From Campylobacterota bacterium (GTDB lineage: Bacteria; Campylobacterota; Campylobacteria; Campylobacterales; Sulfurimonadaceae): a DNA stretch of 36,273 nt. The translations under genes and the position numbers were made by a program. The notes under the pieces were generated by a model that searched no databases, was not told the DNA's origin, and saw nothing but the letters and a program-made list of their open reading frames with translations. This document shows positions 27,046 to 34,937 of the stretch, piece by piece. The DNA is taken from positions 1 through 36,273 of the forward strand of contig JAMCPS010000025.1 of the NCBI GenBank assembly GCA_023379705.1. The letters are read 5' to 3'. Numbering within the stretch: position 1 is the stretch's first letter; each line of letters opens with the position of its first letter.

Positions 27046-28848
27046 TTAGGATTCAAAAAAGAATTTTTTCTCGTCGCCTTCTTTGTGCAGGCGAACATGA
27101 GTGATATTGCCTATGGGTGAGAGAGTGTAGGGTTTGCGCGTTTTGGGATCAATAAATTGGATACGGGTATTTCCATCATAGGTTTTGTTATGGGTAACTA
27201 CTGCCTCTAAATCAGCTTCATAGAGCCGATCGAGCTTGCGTTCAAATGCGTGCAGGGCATCTTCTTGCGCTTTGATCATGATCGCTTCATTTTTTAGAGA
27301 TTCAACTGCACTTTTATAGTGGGTAAGACGTTCTTTGTCTGATTTGAGAGGTTCACGATTTTGGCGGGTTGCGGTATTGATATTGTCAATGGTTCGCTGA
27401 ATGCGTATACGATCCTCTTTGAGGAGAAGTTCTTTTTGGAGGTATTTCTTGCCTCTTTCTCGCAATTCAAGTTGTTTGCGTATTAATTCGTCCTCTAGAA
27501 CAGTTATTTGTTCCAAATAGCTCGGAATGGCTCTGGGATTGATGATAAGATCATTGCCATCTCCTACGATGCTTTTGATTTCAATCGATTCCAATGCGGT
27601 AATTTTAGCATTGGAATACAGAACATCGATGATAACGCGCTGTGCTATGATCTCTCCTCCTGACATACTTTTTACATGCACCGTTTGGGCTTCTACGGTT
27701 CCGGCTTCGAGAATATCGATGGAGGCATTTTTGGCTTTTAGATTTCCGCGATGCAAATGGATGGTGGCATTGCCCTCTACTTCGATGAAGGATTTTTTAT
27801 GGGTTTGCGCTCCGATGGTGACTTCACAGGCTTGGATTTTGGTATTGCTTCCAACAGTTCCTTTGACATCGAGTGTTTGGACATCGATATTGACGCCTGA
27901 TCCGACAGCATCATCCCCCTCTTCACCGGCTCCTATTTTAATATTAATCTCTTTTTCGCTGCCTGCTTCGAGTGAACCGGTACTTTTGAAACTGGCACTT
28001 TTTAAATGAAGGTCCTGGCTGATGGTAAAAAGACCATTTTTACGCTCAACGAATCCGGATTTGGTGGCATAAAAACGGATGGAATGGTGATCTTCTTGGG
28101 CTCTGATACTTTGAGGGTCTGTATTAATCGCATTGGCGTAACGAATCAGCGGATTGCCTACGTGAATATGTTTTCCTGTGCAGCTTCGTCCGTCTAGCCC
28201 ATTTTGAGGAAGGATGTATTCAAGGATAAGGTCATCTACTTCAACACCGTCAAGTAGATTATTGGTGCGTTTTATTTTTTTATAGTGAAGTATCACGTTG
28301 TCATTGGTTGGTGCAGTAGGCGGGAAAAAGTGGGCGATGGGCAATCGGTAGGGTTCGTTAAGCGGCCCCTCTTTTTGGATTTTGAGAAGCATCGCATTGA
28401 TCTCTTTTTCAAGACTTCCATCGGTGATTCCAATCATACAGCCGCTACGGAGTTTTTTGCGGTTAATGGTCTCTTTTATGTACTCTTGCAACCCTTTTTT
28501 GAGTGGAAGGTTCGAAGAGGGGTTAATAATGGCTACCAGTTTGGATTTGTATTTATCTGAAGCCATAGTGAAACGAAGATCAAAATAAGGGTGTGGCACT
28601 AAAGGACGTACTAGAAGTTGGTACTCTTGGCGAATCAGCAACAGGGGTGAGCGTATTTCCACTTCGGTGGTGATGTCACCTAGATTGTCACCATCAAATG
28701 TACACCAATCCTCGTCAATAGCTCCACGATACTGTGTTTGATAGGAGAGCACATCAAAGTCAATAGCATCAATGGGGAGATTCCACTGTTGTGCAATTTT
28801 TTTAAGCTCATCAGGAACAGTAAAAGTCGTTATTTTGGTTGTGTGCAA
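27046..28848 (-). CDS. FapA (DUF342)-family protein, copy 1
   Basis: A 600-residue protein of the FapA/DUF342 family. The N-terminal 170 residues are alpha/beta. The family core starts around 215 (VEVDDLILEYILPQNGLDGRSCTGKHI) and runs into a right-handed beta-helix of short repeats (about 270-445: SASFKSTGSLEAGSEK, VTIGAQTHKKSFIEV, GEIIAQRVII). A long coiled coil follows at about 455-560 and a small C-terminal domain ends in KKFFFES. No signal peptide or membrane segment is present. FapA in Vibrio affects flagella and polar localisation; the exact function here is unknown. The start is TTG at 28848, since the nearest ATG is out of frame. It is a tandem paralogue of the next gene. Confidence 0.8.
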   Translation of the reverse strand: MHTTKITTFTVPDELKKIAQQWNLPIDAIDFDVLSYQTQYRGAIDEDWCTFDGDNLGDITTEVEIRSPLLLIRQEYQLLVRPLVPHPYFDLRFTMASDKYKSKLVAIINPSSNLPLKKGLQEYIKETINRKKLRSGCMIGITDGSLEKEINAMLLKIQKEGPLNEPYRLPIAHFFPPTAPTNDNVILHYKKIKRTNNLLDGVEVDDLILEYILPQNGLDGRSCTGKHIHVGNPLIRYANAINTDPQSIRAQEDHHSIRFYATKSGFVERKNGLFTISQDLHLKSASFKSTGSLEAGSEKEINIKIGAGEEGDDAVGSGVNIDVQTLDVKGTVGSNTKIQACEVTIGAQTHKKSFIEVEGNATIHLHRGNLKAKNASIDILEAGTVEAQTVHVKSMSGGEIIAQRVIIDVLYSNAKITALESIEIKSIVGDGNDLIINPRAIPSYLEQITVLEDELIRKQLELRERGKKYLQKELLLKEDRIRIQRTIDNINTATRQNREPLKSDKERLTHYKSAVESLKNEAIMIKAQEDALHAFERKLDRLYEADLEAVVTHNKTYDGNTRIQFIDPKTRKPYTLSPIGNITHVRLHKEGDEKKFFFES

Positions 28849-28927
28849 TTTTCTCTCATTGTTACAAAAATACTACAAAGATAATAGCCAGTAAAGCATT
28901 AGATAGTGCTTGAATATCGGCTATCAT

Positions 28928-30730
28928 TTAGGATTCAAAAAAGAATTTTTTCTCATCACCTTCTTTGTGCAATCGGATATGAGTGACGTTTCCATGAGGT
29001 GAAACAGCATGAATTTTACCTGTTTTTGGATCCACAAACTGAACGCGTGTGTGTCCATTGTATTCTTTGCTGTGGGTCACAACTGCATGTAAATCGGCAT
29101 CATAGAGCTCATCGAGTTTACGTTGAAGGGCGTGTATCACCTCTTCTTGCGCTTTGATCATAATCTCTTCATTTTTGAGAGTTTCAACGGCATGTTTATA
29201 CTGCATGACTCTGACCTTGTCGGCTTTGTTGGGGAGTCGGTTTTCTCGGACTGCTTGATTGACTTTTTCGATGGTTTGAGCGATACGTATATGTTGTTCT
29301 TGGAGTGCAACTTCTTTTTGGAGATGCTCTTTTCCTTTTTTTTGCAGTTCAAGCTGTTTGCCGGCCAAGTCATTTTCTAAAATACTGATTTGGTCATAAT
29401 AGCTGGGTATTGCCCGTGGATTTATTATGAGCTCATTTCCATTTCCTTCAATGCTTTTGATTTCAATCGATTCGAGTGCGGTAATTTTGGCATTGGAATA
29501 GAGAACATCGATGATGACGCGCTGTGCTATGATCTCTCCTCCGGACATATTTTTGACATACACCGTTTGAGCTTCTACGGTTCCGGCCTCGAGGACATTG
29601 ATAGTGGCGTTTTTGGCTTTTAGATTTCCGCGATGCAAATGGATGGTGGCATTTTCCTCTACTTCGATCAATGATTTTTTATGGGTTTGCGCCCCAATGG
29701 TGACTTCACAGGCTTGGATTTTGGTATTGCTGCCTATGGTTCCTTTAACATCGAGCGTCTGAACGTCGATGTGAACACCCGCACCGATTGCGTCATCGTC
29801 TTCTTCACCGGCTCCTATTTTAATATTAATCTCTTTTTCGCTGCCTGCTTCGAGTGAACCGGTACTTTTGAAACTGGCACTTTTTAAATGAAGATCCTGG
29901 CTGATGGTAAAAAGACCGTTCTTGCGCTCGACGAATCCGGATTTTGTGGCATAAAAACGGATGGAATGATGATCTTCTTCGGCTCGCATGGTTTGAGAAT
30001 CGATACCTATAGCATGCCCATAACGTATAAGCGGTTCACCAACATGGATATGCTCACCCGTACAACTGCGCCCATCGATGCCGTTTATGGCAAAAATATA
30101 TTCAAAGATCAGATCGTCCACTGCTACACCATCAACGAGATTGTTTTCACGCTGGATTTTTTTGTAGTGAAGAATAATATTGTCATTGACGGGCAATGTG
30201 GGTGAGTAAAAAGTGGCAATCGGCAAACGATAGGGCTCTTTGAGCGGACCCTCTTTTTGAATTTTAAGAAGCAAAGCCTTGATCTCTTGATCCAAGGTTT
30301 GATCGGTAATTCCCACCAGATAGCCATTACGGAGCTTTTTACGATAAATGGTCTCTTTGAGGTATTCCTGTATCCCTTTTTTGAGAGGTAATGTGGAAGC
30401 TGGATCGATCACCGCTACGATTTTGGTTCGATATTTATTAAATGCTATGCTGAAACGAAGATCGAAATATGGGTGTTGCGTAGCGGGATAGACCTTTATG
30501 TAGTACTCTTGACGCACTAGGAATATTTTTGATCTTATTTCTATTTCAGTGGTAACTTCTTCAAGATTGTCTCCTTCAAGTGCTTTCCAGTCTTCATCAA
30601 CAATTCCTTTGTATTGGGTCTGATAGGAGAGCAGATCAAAACTAATCGCTTCGAGTGGAAGATGTTCTTGCTGTGCAATTTTTTTGAGCTCATCTGGAAC
30701 ATTAAAAGTGGATATTTGAATGGTGTTCAA
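28928..30730 (-). CDS. FapA (DUF342)-family protein, copy 2
   Basis: A 600-residue tandem paralogue of the gene at 27046-28848, exactly the same length and domain order: N-terminal domain, GRSCTGEHIHVG hinge, beta-helix, coiled coil and the same KKFFFES end. The beta-helix is almost identical between copies, including a 92-base perfect match (29802-29893), while the N-terminal part and the coiled coil have diverged clearly. This copy also starts at TTG (30730), preceded by the sequence ATGAGAAAAATTG, very similar to the leader of copy 1. Two overlapping TATAAT boxes lie about 41-51 bases upstream. The 79-base gap to copy 1 suggests one transcription unit. The function is unknown; flagellar or polar roles are inferred only from the family name. 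Confidence 0.8.
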   Translation of the reverse strand: MNTIQISTFNVPDELKKIAQQEHLPLEAISFDLLSYQTQYKGIVDEDWKALEGDNLEEVTTEIEIRSKIFLVRQEYYIKVYPATQHPYFDLRFSIAFNKYRTKIVAVIDPASTLPLKKGIQEYLKETIYRKKLRNGYLVGITDQTLDQEIKALLLKIQKEGPLKEPYRLPIATFYSPTLPVNDNIILHYKKIQRENNLVDGVAVDDLIFEYIFAINGIDGRSCTGEHIHVGEPLIRYGHAIGIDSQTMRAEEDHHSIRFYATKSGFVERKNGLFTISQDLHLKSASFKSTGSLEAGSEKEINIKIGAGEEDDDAIGAGVHIDVQTLDVKGTIGSNTKIQACEVTIGAQTHKKSLIEVEENATIHLHRGNLKAKNATINVLEAGTVEAQTVYVKNMSGGEIIAQRVIIDVLYSNAKITALESIEIKSIEGNGNELIINPRAIPSYYDQISILENDLAGKQLELQKKGKEHLQKEVALQEQHIRIAQTIEKVNQAVRENRLPNKADKVRVMQYKHAVETLKNEEIMIKAQEEVIHALQRKLDELYDADLHAVVTHSKEYNGHTRVQFVDPKTGKIHAVSPHGNVTHIRLHKEGDEKKFFFES

Positions 30731-30770
30731 TTTTTCTCATTTCGCAAAAATTTTATGAATTTAATAGAAG

Positions 30771-30781
30771 ATTATATTATA
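30771..30781 (-). promoter_or_regulatory. Putative -10 boxes upstream of the FapA-like pair
   Basis: On the minus strand the sequence reads CTATAATATAATC, which holds two overlapping perfect TATAAT boxes, about 41-51 bases upstream of the TTG start at 30730. The surrounding gap 30731-30863 is very AT-rich. Confidence 0.45.
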
Positions 30782-30863
30782 GTAGAAAGTCTTAATTTTA
30801 GGTTTGTTTTTGAGTAAAAAAGGTAATTATGAACATCCGTTCTCACAAAGAGAACCGAAGGAA

Positions 30864-32543
30864 TCAATTTGTATTGAAATGGCGTTCCAAATCAGAATTG
30901 TCCAGCAAAATAGGGACAACAATCAAGGAGGCAATAACTGCTGCGATGGTACCGAAAATCAGGGAAACGCCTAGTCCTCCGAAAACCGCATCGCTGGCCA
31001 GCAGGGTGGAAGCTAGAATAATCGCGGCAGCGGTCAGAAAGATAGGTTTGGCACGTGTCGCGGCGGCATAGGCTATCGCCTCTTTTTTCGCCATCCCTTT
31101 TTGCGTCATAAGTGATTTGGTAAAATCAATGAGCAGCAGTGAATTACGGGAACTGATACCGATGAGGGCAATGAATCCGATCAGGGAGGTCGCCGTCAGG
31201 AAAAACGTATCGGCCGTAAAGAGATTCATAATGAAATGACCGATGATCACACCGATGATGGAGAGAAAACTGCCCAATAACACAATCCCTGATAGGGCGA
31301 AACTTTTGTAATAAATCACCATCAGTAAAAAAATCAGAACAAGTGCCGCGATAAACGCTCCCCCTAAATCTACAAAGGTATCGAGTGTGACCTTCATCTC
31401 GCCGTCCCATTTTAGATCATAGTGTTGATTGCTTTTTTTATCGATCAGTTCAAGATCAAATAATCCTGTTTTATGGATCGTGTATTCATCTGCAAACTCT
31501 TCCAATATCATCGTGCGTGCAGCCATCAAAGGATAGACTTGGGATACCATATCGGTCTCTGCTACGACATTGCTCATCTCTCGCAGATCTTTGTGCACAA
31601 TCCTAGGATTGGATTGTATAGGAACGATATCGATGACTTCGGTGATGGGGACCATCATCCCCATCGTGTTCATGAGATTTAGGCTTGAGAGTTTCATCCT
31701 AATCGCATCTTGGGAATTGGATGCAAATTTTTTATTTTCTGGGGTTAGGGTGAGAAAGATAGGAATCTGTTCATTTGCCTTTGAGCTGTTTTTGACAGCG
31801 ATCGGCATCCCCTCAAACGCCATATAAAGGACATCATTGACCTGTTGGACAGTTAAACCCGATTGTGTGATCTTGGCGCTGTTGGGGTGTACTTGGTATT
31901 TTGTCACGATTTCGTCTTGCATGATGTCCACATCCACAAGTCCTTCGGTTTTTTTGAAGACCTCTTGCACTTGCTGGCTTAAACGGCGTATTCCGTTGGT
32001 ATTTTCTCCGTATATCTCTGCAACAACTGCGGCCATTGTTGGTGGACCAGCGGGAGGTTCGGTGAATTTGATACTGGTTTGTGGAACAAGAGTTTCACAC
32101 TGTTGGAGGATTTGGGGACGCAGGCGTTGGACCATACTGTAGGATGGTTCATCGCGGTGATGTTTTTTGGTTAAATTGACGACGATTTCCGCAACATTTT
32201 CAGAGTTTTTAAAATGGGACCCTTTGATGAGACCTGCAAAATCCAAAGGAGCACCATTGCTCAAGAAAACCTCGGTGTCAATAACTTGGCTCTCTTTTTG
32301 GATGATTTTCGTGACACATTCCCCGACTTTAGCGGTTTGTTCGATTGAGCTTCCCAACGGCAGGTCGAGGTAGATGTTGTAGGTGTCGCTGTTTTTACCG
32401 GGGAGCATTTTTGCCAGCACGATTTTAGTAGGGATAAGGGCAACGGCAATGACAAATGCGGCCAATGTCATCCAGAGAATCTGCTTTTTCTTTTTGGGTG
32501 TCTCTAAGACCGCACGTAAATAGTTTTCAAATTTTTCATACAT
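30864..32543 (-). CDS. RND efflux pump, C-terminal half (separate gene)
   Basis: A 559-residue protein matching only the second half of an RND transporter of about 1,050 residues. It has one helix at about 23-44 (corresponding to TM7), a large periplasmic porter/docking region, then five helices at about 395-550 (TM8-12). FIALIGISSRNSLLLIDF marks TM10, where AcrB carries its relay lysine; here the position reads S-R-N. ATRAKPIFLTAAAIILAS and GGLGVSLIFGTIAAV are typical RND stretches. Its ATG shares a base with the TAA of the N-half gene (TAATG), so the two halves are translationally coupled. Both are needed to build one pump protomer. The four-gene operon ends here. The substrate cannot be deduced. 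Confidence 0.88.
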   Translation of the reverse strand: MYEKFENYLRAVLETPKKKKQILWMTLAAFVIAVALIPTKIVLAKMLPGKNSDTYNIYLDLPLGSSIEQTAKVGECVTKIIQKESQVIDTEVFLSNGAPLDFAGLIKGSHFKNSENVAEIVVNLTKKHHRDEPSYSMVQRLRPQILQQCETLVPQTSIKFTEPPAGPPTMAAVVAEIYGENTNGIRRLSQQVQEVFKKTEGLVDVDIMQDEIVTKYQVHPNSAKITQSGLTVQQVNDVLYMAFEGMPIAVKNSSKANEQIPIFLTLTPENKKFASNSQDAIRMKLSSLNLMNTMGMMVPITEVIDIVPIQSNPRIVHKDLREMSNVVAETDMVSQVYPLMAARTMILEEFADEYTIHKTGLFDLELIDKKSNQHYDLKWDGEMKVTLDTFVDLGGAFIAALVLIFLLMVIYYKSFALSGIVLLGSFLSIIGVIIGHFIMNLFTADTFFLTATSLIGFIALIGISSRNSLLLIDFTKSLMTQKGMAKKEAIAYAAATRAKPIFLTAAAIILASTLLASDAVFGGLGVSLIFGTIAAVIASLIVVPILLDNSDLERHFNTN

Positions 32544-34132
32544 TAGTGAACCTCGGAATCATGATCGGGTTTTTTCAATAGTCGTACCGCCAGATACGGA
32601 GTGAAGATATAGGCTACAAACAGCGAAGCGATAAGTGCAACGGGGACATTGGCAGGGATGGGTTTCATAAACTGTCCCATCATCTGCCCTACAAACGCCA
32701 TTGGAACCATGGTTAGAATGATCGCAAGGGTCGCGATATTCGTAGGTGCCCCTATCTCATCGGTAGCTTGAGTCATCAGTTGGTCTATGTCCTCATCCGC
32801 AGCACCGGGGGCATGAAAATGGCGATGGATGTTTTCGATAACAATGATCGCGGCATCGACAAGCAGTCCCAGACTCAGTAAAAAGGCAAAAAGGGTGATA
32901 CGGTTGATGGTCTGTCCTGTGAGATAGGCCACAAACAAGGTAATGGCCAAAATGGCAGGAACAGTAAACGTAACGATGAGGGATTCTCTCCATCCCAGAA
33001 CCACTGCGAGTAAAATTGCGATGATCAGAATAGAAAGAAGCAGATGAAAGACGAGTTCATTGACGGCTTCATTGGCCCGTTCACCATCATTTCGGGTGAT
33101 AACGTAGTGGATACCCTCTTTTTTGAGTTCCTCTTTGTACTTTATCAATTCCTCTTTGACGTCATCGGCGATGATAACGGAATTGGCACCTTGGAGTTTT
33201 GATACCGTGAGGGTTACTTGGCGGGTTAGCGGCGAAAATGTGCCATTGGATTTTTTCGTGCTGATCAGAGCAGATTTGAAGTTTTGTATCTCTTGCCCCT
33301 GTGTTACCGTTGCAATATCGCGCAAGTAGACAGACGCACCCATGTTTTGGGAAACGATGATGTTTTTAACATCTTCGACATCTTCAATCGCATTTTTGAC
33401 ACCGATCATGACGATCTCATTGGAAAGAGTTTTCCCCTTGATCTCAGGGACATTATAGGCCAGTGACTGGACACTTTGAACAATTTGACCCAGTGAGAGG
33501 TTGTAGCCGCTTAGGCGCTGCATATCCACTGTTACATTGTATTGGTGTCTCATGTCTCCTTTGAGATTGGTGATGGCAACGTTAGGCAGTGCATTGATAC
33601 GCTGCTGTATCTCTTTTACTCTGTCAGAAAGGAGTGTCGGATCCATAGCAGGGTCATTGGCGTAAAAAGCAACGGAGACGATAGGGATATCAATATCAAT
33701 ATCGAGGGGTTTGATGATCGGCTGCAGGGCACCTTTTGGAAGCAGGTCCATATTTTGCATGAGTTTGTCATAAATTTTGAGATTGGAATCCGATTTTTCC
33801 TCTCCGATGTAAAAGGCCGCATTGAATACGGCGACATTGTCCATAGCGATGGAATGGACATGTTCAATCCCCTTGATCTCTTTGAGTTTTCGTTCCAGCG
33901 GTTTGATGATAACATTTTCGATCTCGTGGCTGGTAGCTCCGGGCAGTGCAATGATGACGGTTGATCCGCTGACGACCATTTGAGGATTTTCTTCACGCGG
34001 CATCAGCTCCAGTGCCAAATATCCGATGACGAGTAGAAAAAGACCTAGAATAAGTGTAAGCGGATTGCGAATAAATGTTTTCGCCAGCTTGCCCGCAATA
34101 TCTTTAGGCTCTATGTTGTGAGAAACAGACAT
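32543..34132 (-). CDS. RND efflux pump, N-terminal half (separate gene)
   Basis: A 529-residue protein matching the first half of an RND transporter. It has TM1 at about 26-46, a periplasmic porter domain (PGATSHEIENVIIKPLERKL, typical of RND pores) and five helices at about 355-520 (TM2-6). LGLLVDAAIIVIENIHRH marks TM4; it has one relay aspartate, as in CusA-type pumps, rather than the AcrB pair DD. The C-terminal LLKKPDHDSEVH is the linker that in ordinary pumps runs on into the second half. The start has AGGAG six bases upstream. It lies 13 bases after the adaptor gene. The split falls exactly at the internal duplication boundary of RND proteins. Confidence 0.9.
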   Translation of the reverse strand: MSVSHNIEPKDIAGKLAKTFIRNPLTLILGLFLLVIGYLALELMPREENPQMVVSGSTVIIALPGATSHEIENVIIKPLERKLKEIKGIEHVHSIAMDNVAVFNAAFYIGEEKSDSNLKIYDKLMQNMDLLPKGALQPIIKPLDIDIDIPIVSVAFYANDPAMDPTLLSDRVKEIQQRINALPNVAITNLKGDMRHQYNVTVDMQRLSGYNLSLGQIVQSVQSLAYNVPEIKGKTLSNEIVMIGVKNAIEDVEDVKNIIVSQNMGASVYLRDIATVTQGQEIQNFKSALISTKKSNGTFSPLTRQVTLTVSKLQGANSVIIADDVKEELIKYKEELKKEGIHYVITRNDGERANEAVNELVFHLLLSILIIAILLAVVLGWRESLIVTFTVPAILAITLFVAYLTGQTINRITLFAFLLSLGLLVDAAIIVIENIHRHFHAPGAADEDIDQLMTQATDEIGAPTNIATLAIILTMVPMAFVGQMMGQFMKPIPANVPVALIASLFVAYIFTPYLAVRLLKKPDHDSEVH

Positions 34133-34145
34133 GTCATACTCCTAA

Positions 34146-34937
34146 TTAAATTTCGACGAGAGCATACATTCCAGGATAAACGGTTTGGCGTGCTTTAAAA
34201 GAGATCTTGACTTTGAACGTGTGGGTCATAGGGTTGGAATTTGGGATAACCGAGGTAATCGTCCCAATGCCGACAAAGCCAACGGAAGGGATAGAGACTT
34301 TCACTTTTTTACCGATCGGGGTCAACTTGAGATTGCTTTCGGCAACATCGATATTGATCTTAAGGTCGCCCAGATCTGCCAACACCATGGTAGGCATTCC
34401 CGGCATCGCCATTTCGCCTACTTTGATACTTTTGGAAATAATGACACCATTGTTTGGAGCAACGATACGCAAATAGCGGTATTGGTTATGGACCTCTTTT
34501 AGACGAGCCTTTGCCTGTTCTACTTGGTGTTTGGAAATGCTTATGGAATTAAGGAGGTTAGTACGTGCAAGCTCAAGATTTTCAACCTCATAGCGCGAGA
34601 CCATGTCTTGTTCTAAAAGACGTTTGTTTCTCTCCAGATTGATATTAACATTTTGATATTGATTTTGGTACATCTGAAGAGACAATTGGGCTTGTGCAAT
34701 TGCGGATTCGACTTGGCTTTTTGAAGAATCAATCTCTTGAGCATCAATGGTGTAGAGCAGATCGCCCGTTTTGACACGTGAACCCTCGGATACATTGACT
34801 TGAGTGACAAAACCCATGTTCCGGCTGGTGATAATTTTTTGGTTATCGCTAAAAACACTGCCTGAGAGACTAAGTCCTGCTGCCGTTAATGTCGTGCTGA
34901 GAGTAAAAAGGAGAATGGATAATATTAGTGTTTTCAT
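34146..34937 (-). CDS. RND efflux periplasmic adaptor (membrane fusion protein)
   Basis: A 263-residue adaptor, short for the family (350-400 is common). A signal peptide covers about 1-19 (ILLFTLSTTLTAAG). The lipoyl-like domain is split around a helical hairpin: VTQVNVSEGSRVKTGDLLYTID (about 43-64) and LRIVAPNNGVIISKSIKVGE (about 155-175), with the coiled-coil hairpin between. A beta-barrel follows (about 185-263; KVSIPSVGFVGIGTITSVIP). The usual membrane-proximal domain seems missing. No lipobox cysteine is seen. It links the inner-membrane RND pump to the outer-membrane channel. Its start overlaps the tolC-like stop (ATGA). Confidence 0.88.
   Translation of the reverse strand: MKTLILSILLFTLSTTLTAAGLSLSGSVFSDNQKIITSRNMGFVTQVNVSEGSRVKTGDLLYTIDAQEIDSSKSQVESAIAQAQLSLQMYQNQYQNVNINLERNKRLLEQDMVSRYEVENLELARTNLLNSISISKHQVEQAKARLKEVHNQYRYLRIVAPNNGVIISKSIKVGEMAMPGMPTMVLADLGDLKINIDVAESNLKLTPIGKKVKVSIPSVGFVGIGTITSVIPNSNPMTHTFKVKISFKARQTVYPGMYALVEI

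Noticed and set aside
27527-28009. Open frame of 160 codons on the plus strand inside the first FapA-like gene
   Set aside because: It is antisense to the repetitive beta-helix and serine/proline-rich without any motif. It is a by-product of the codon bias of the real gene.
30839-30855. Hairpin GTTCTC...GAGAAC as terminator of the efflux operon
   Set aside because: The six-base stem is just after the last efflux gene, but on the minus strand it is not followed directly by a T run. It may be a processing site or chance.
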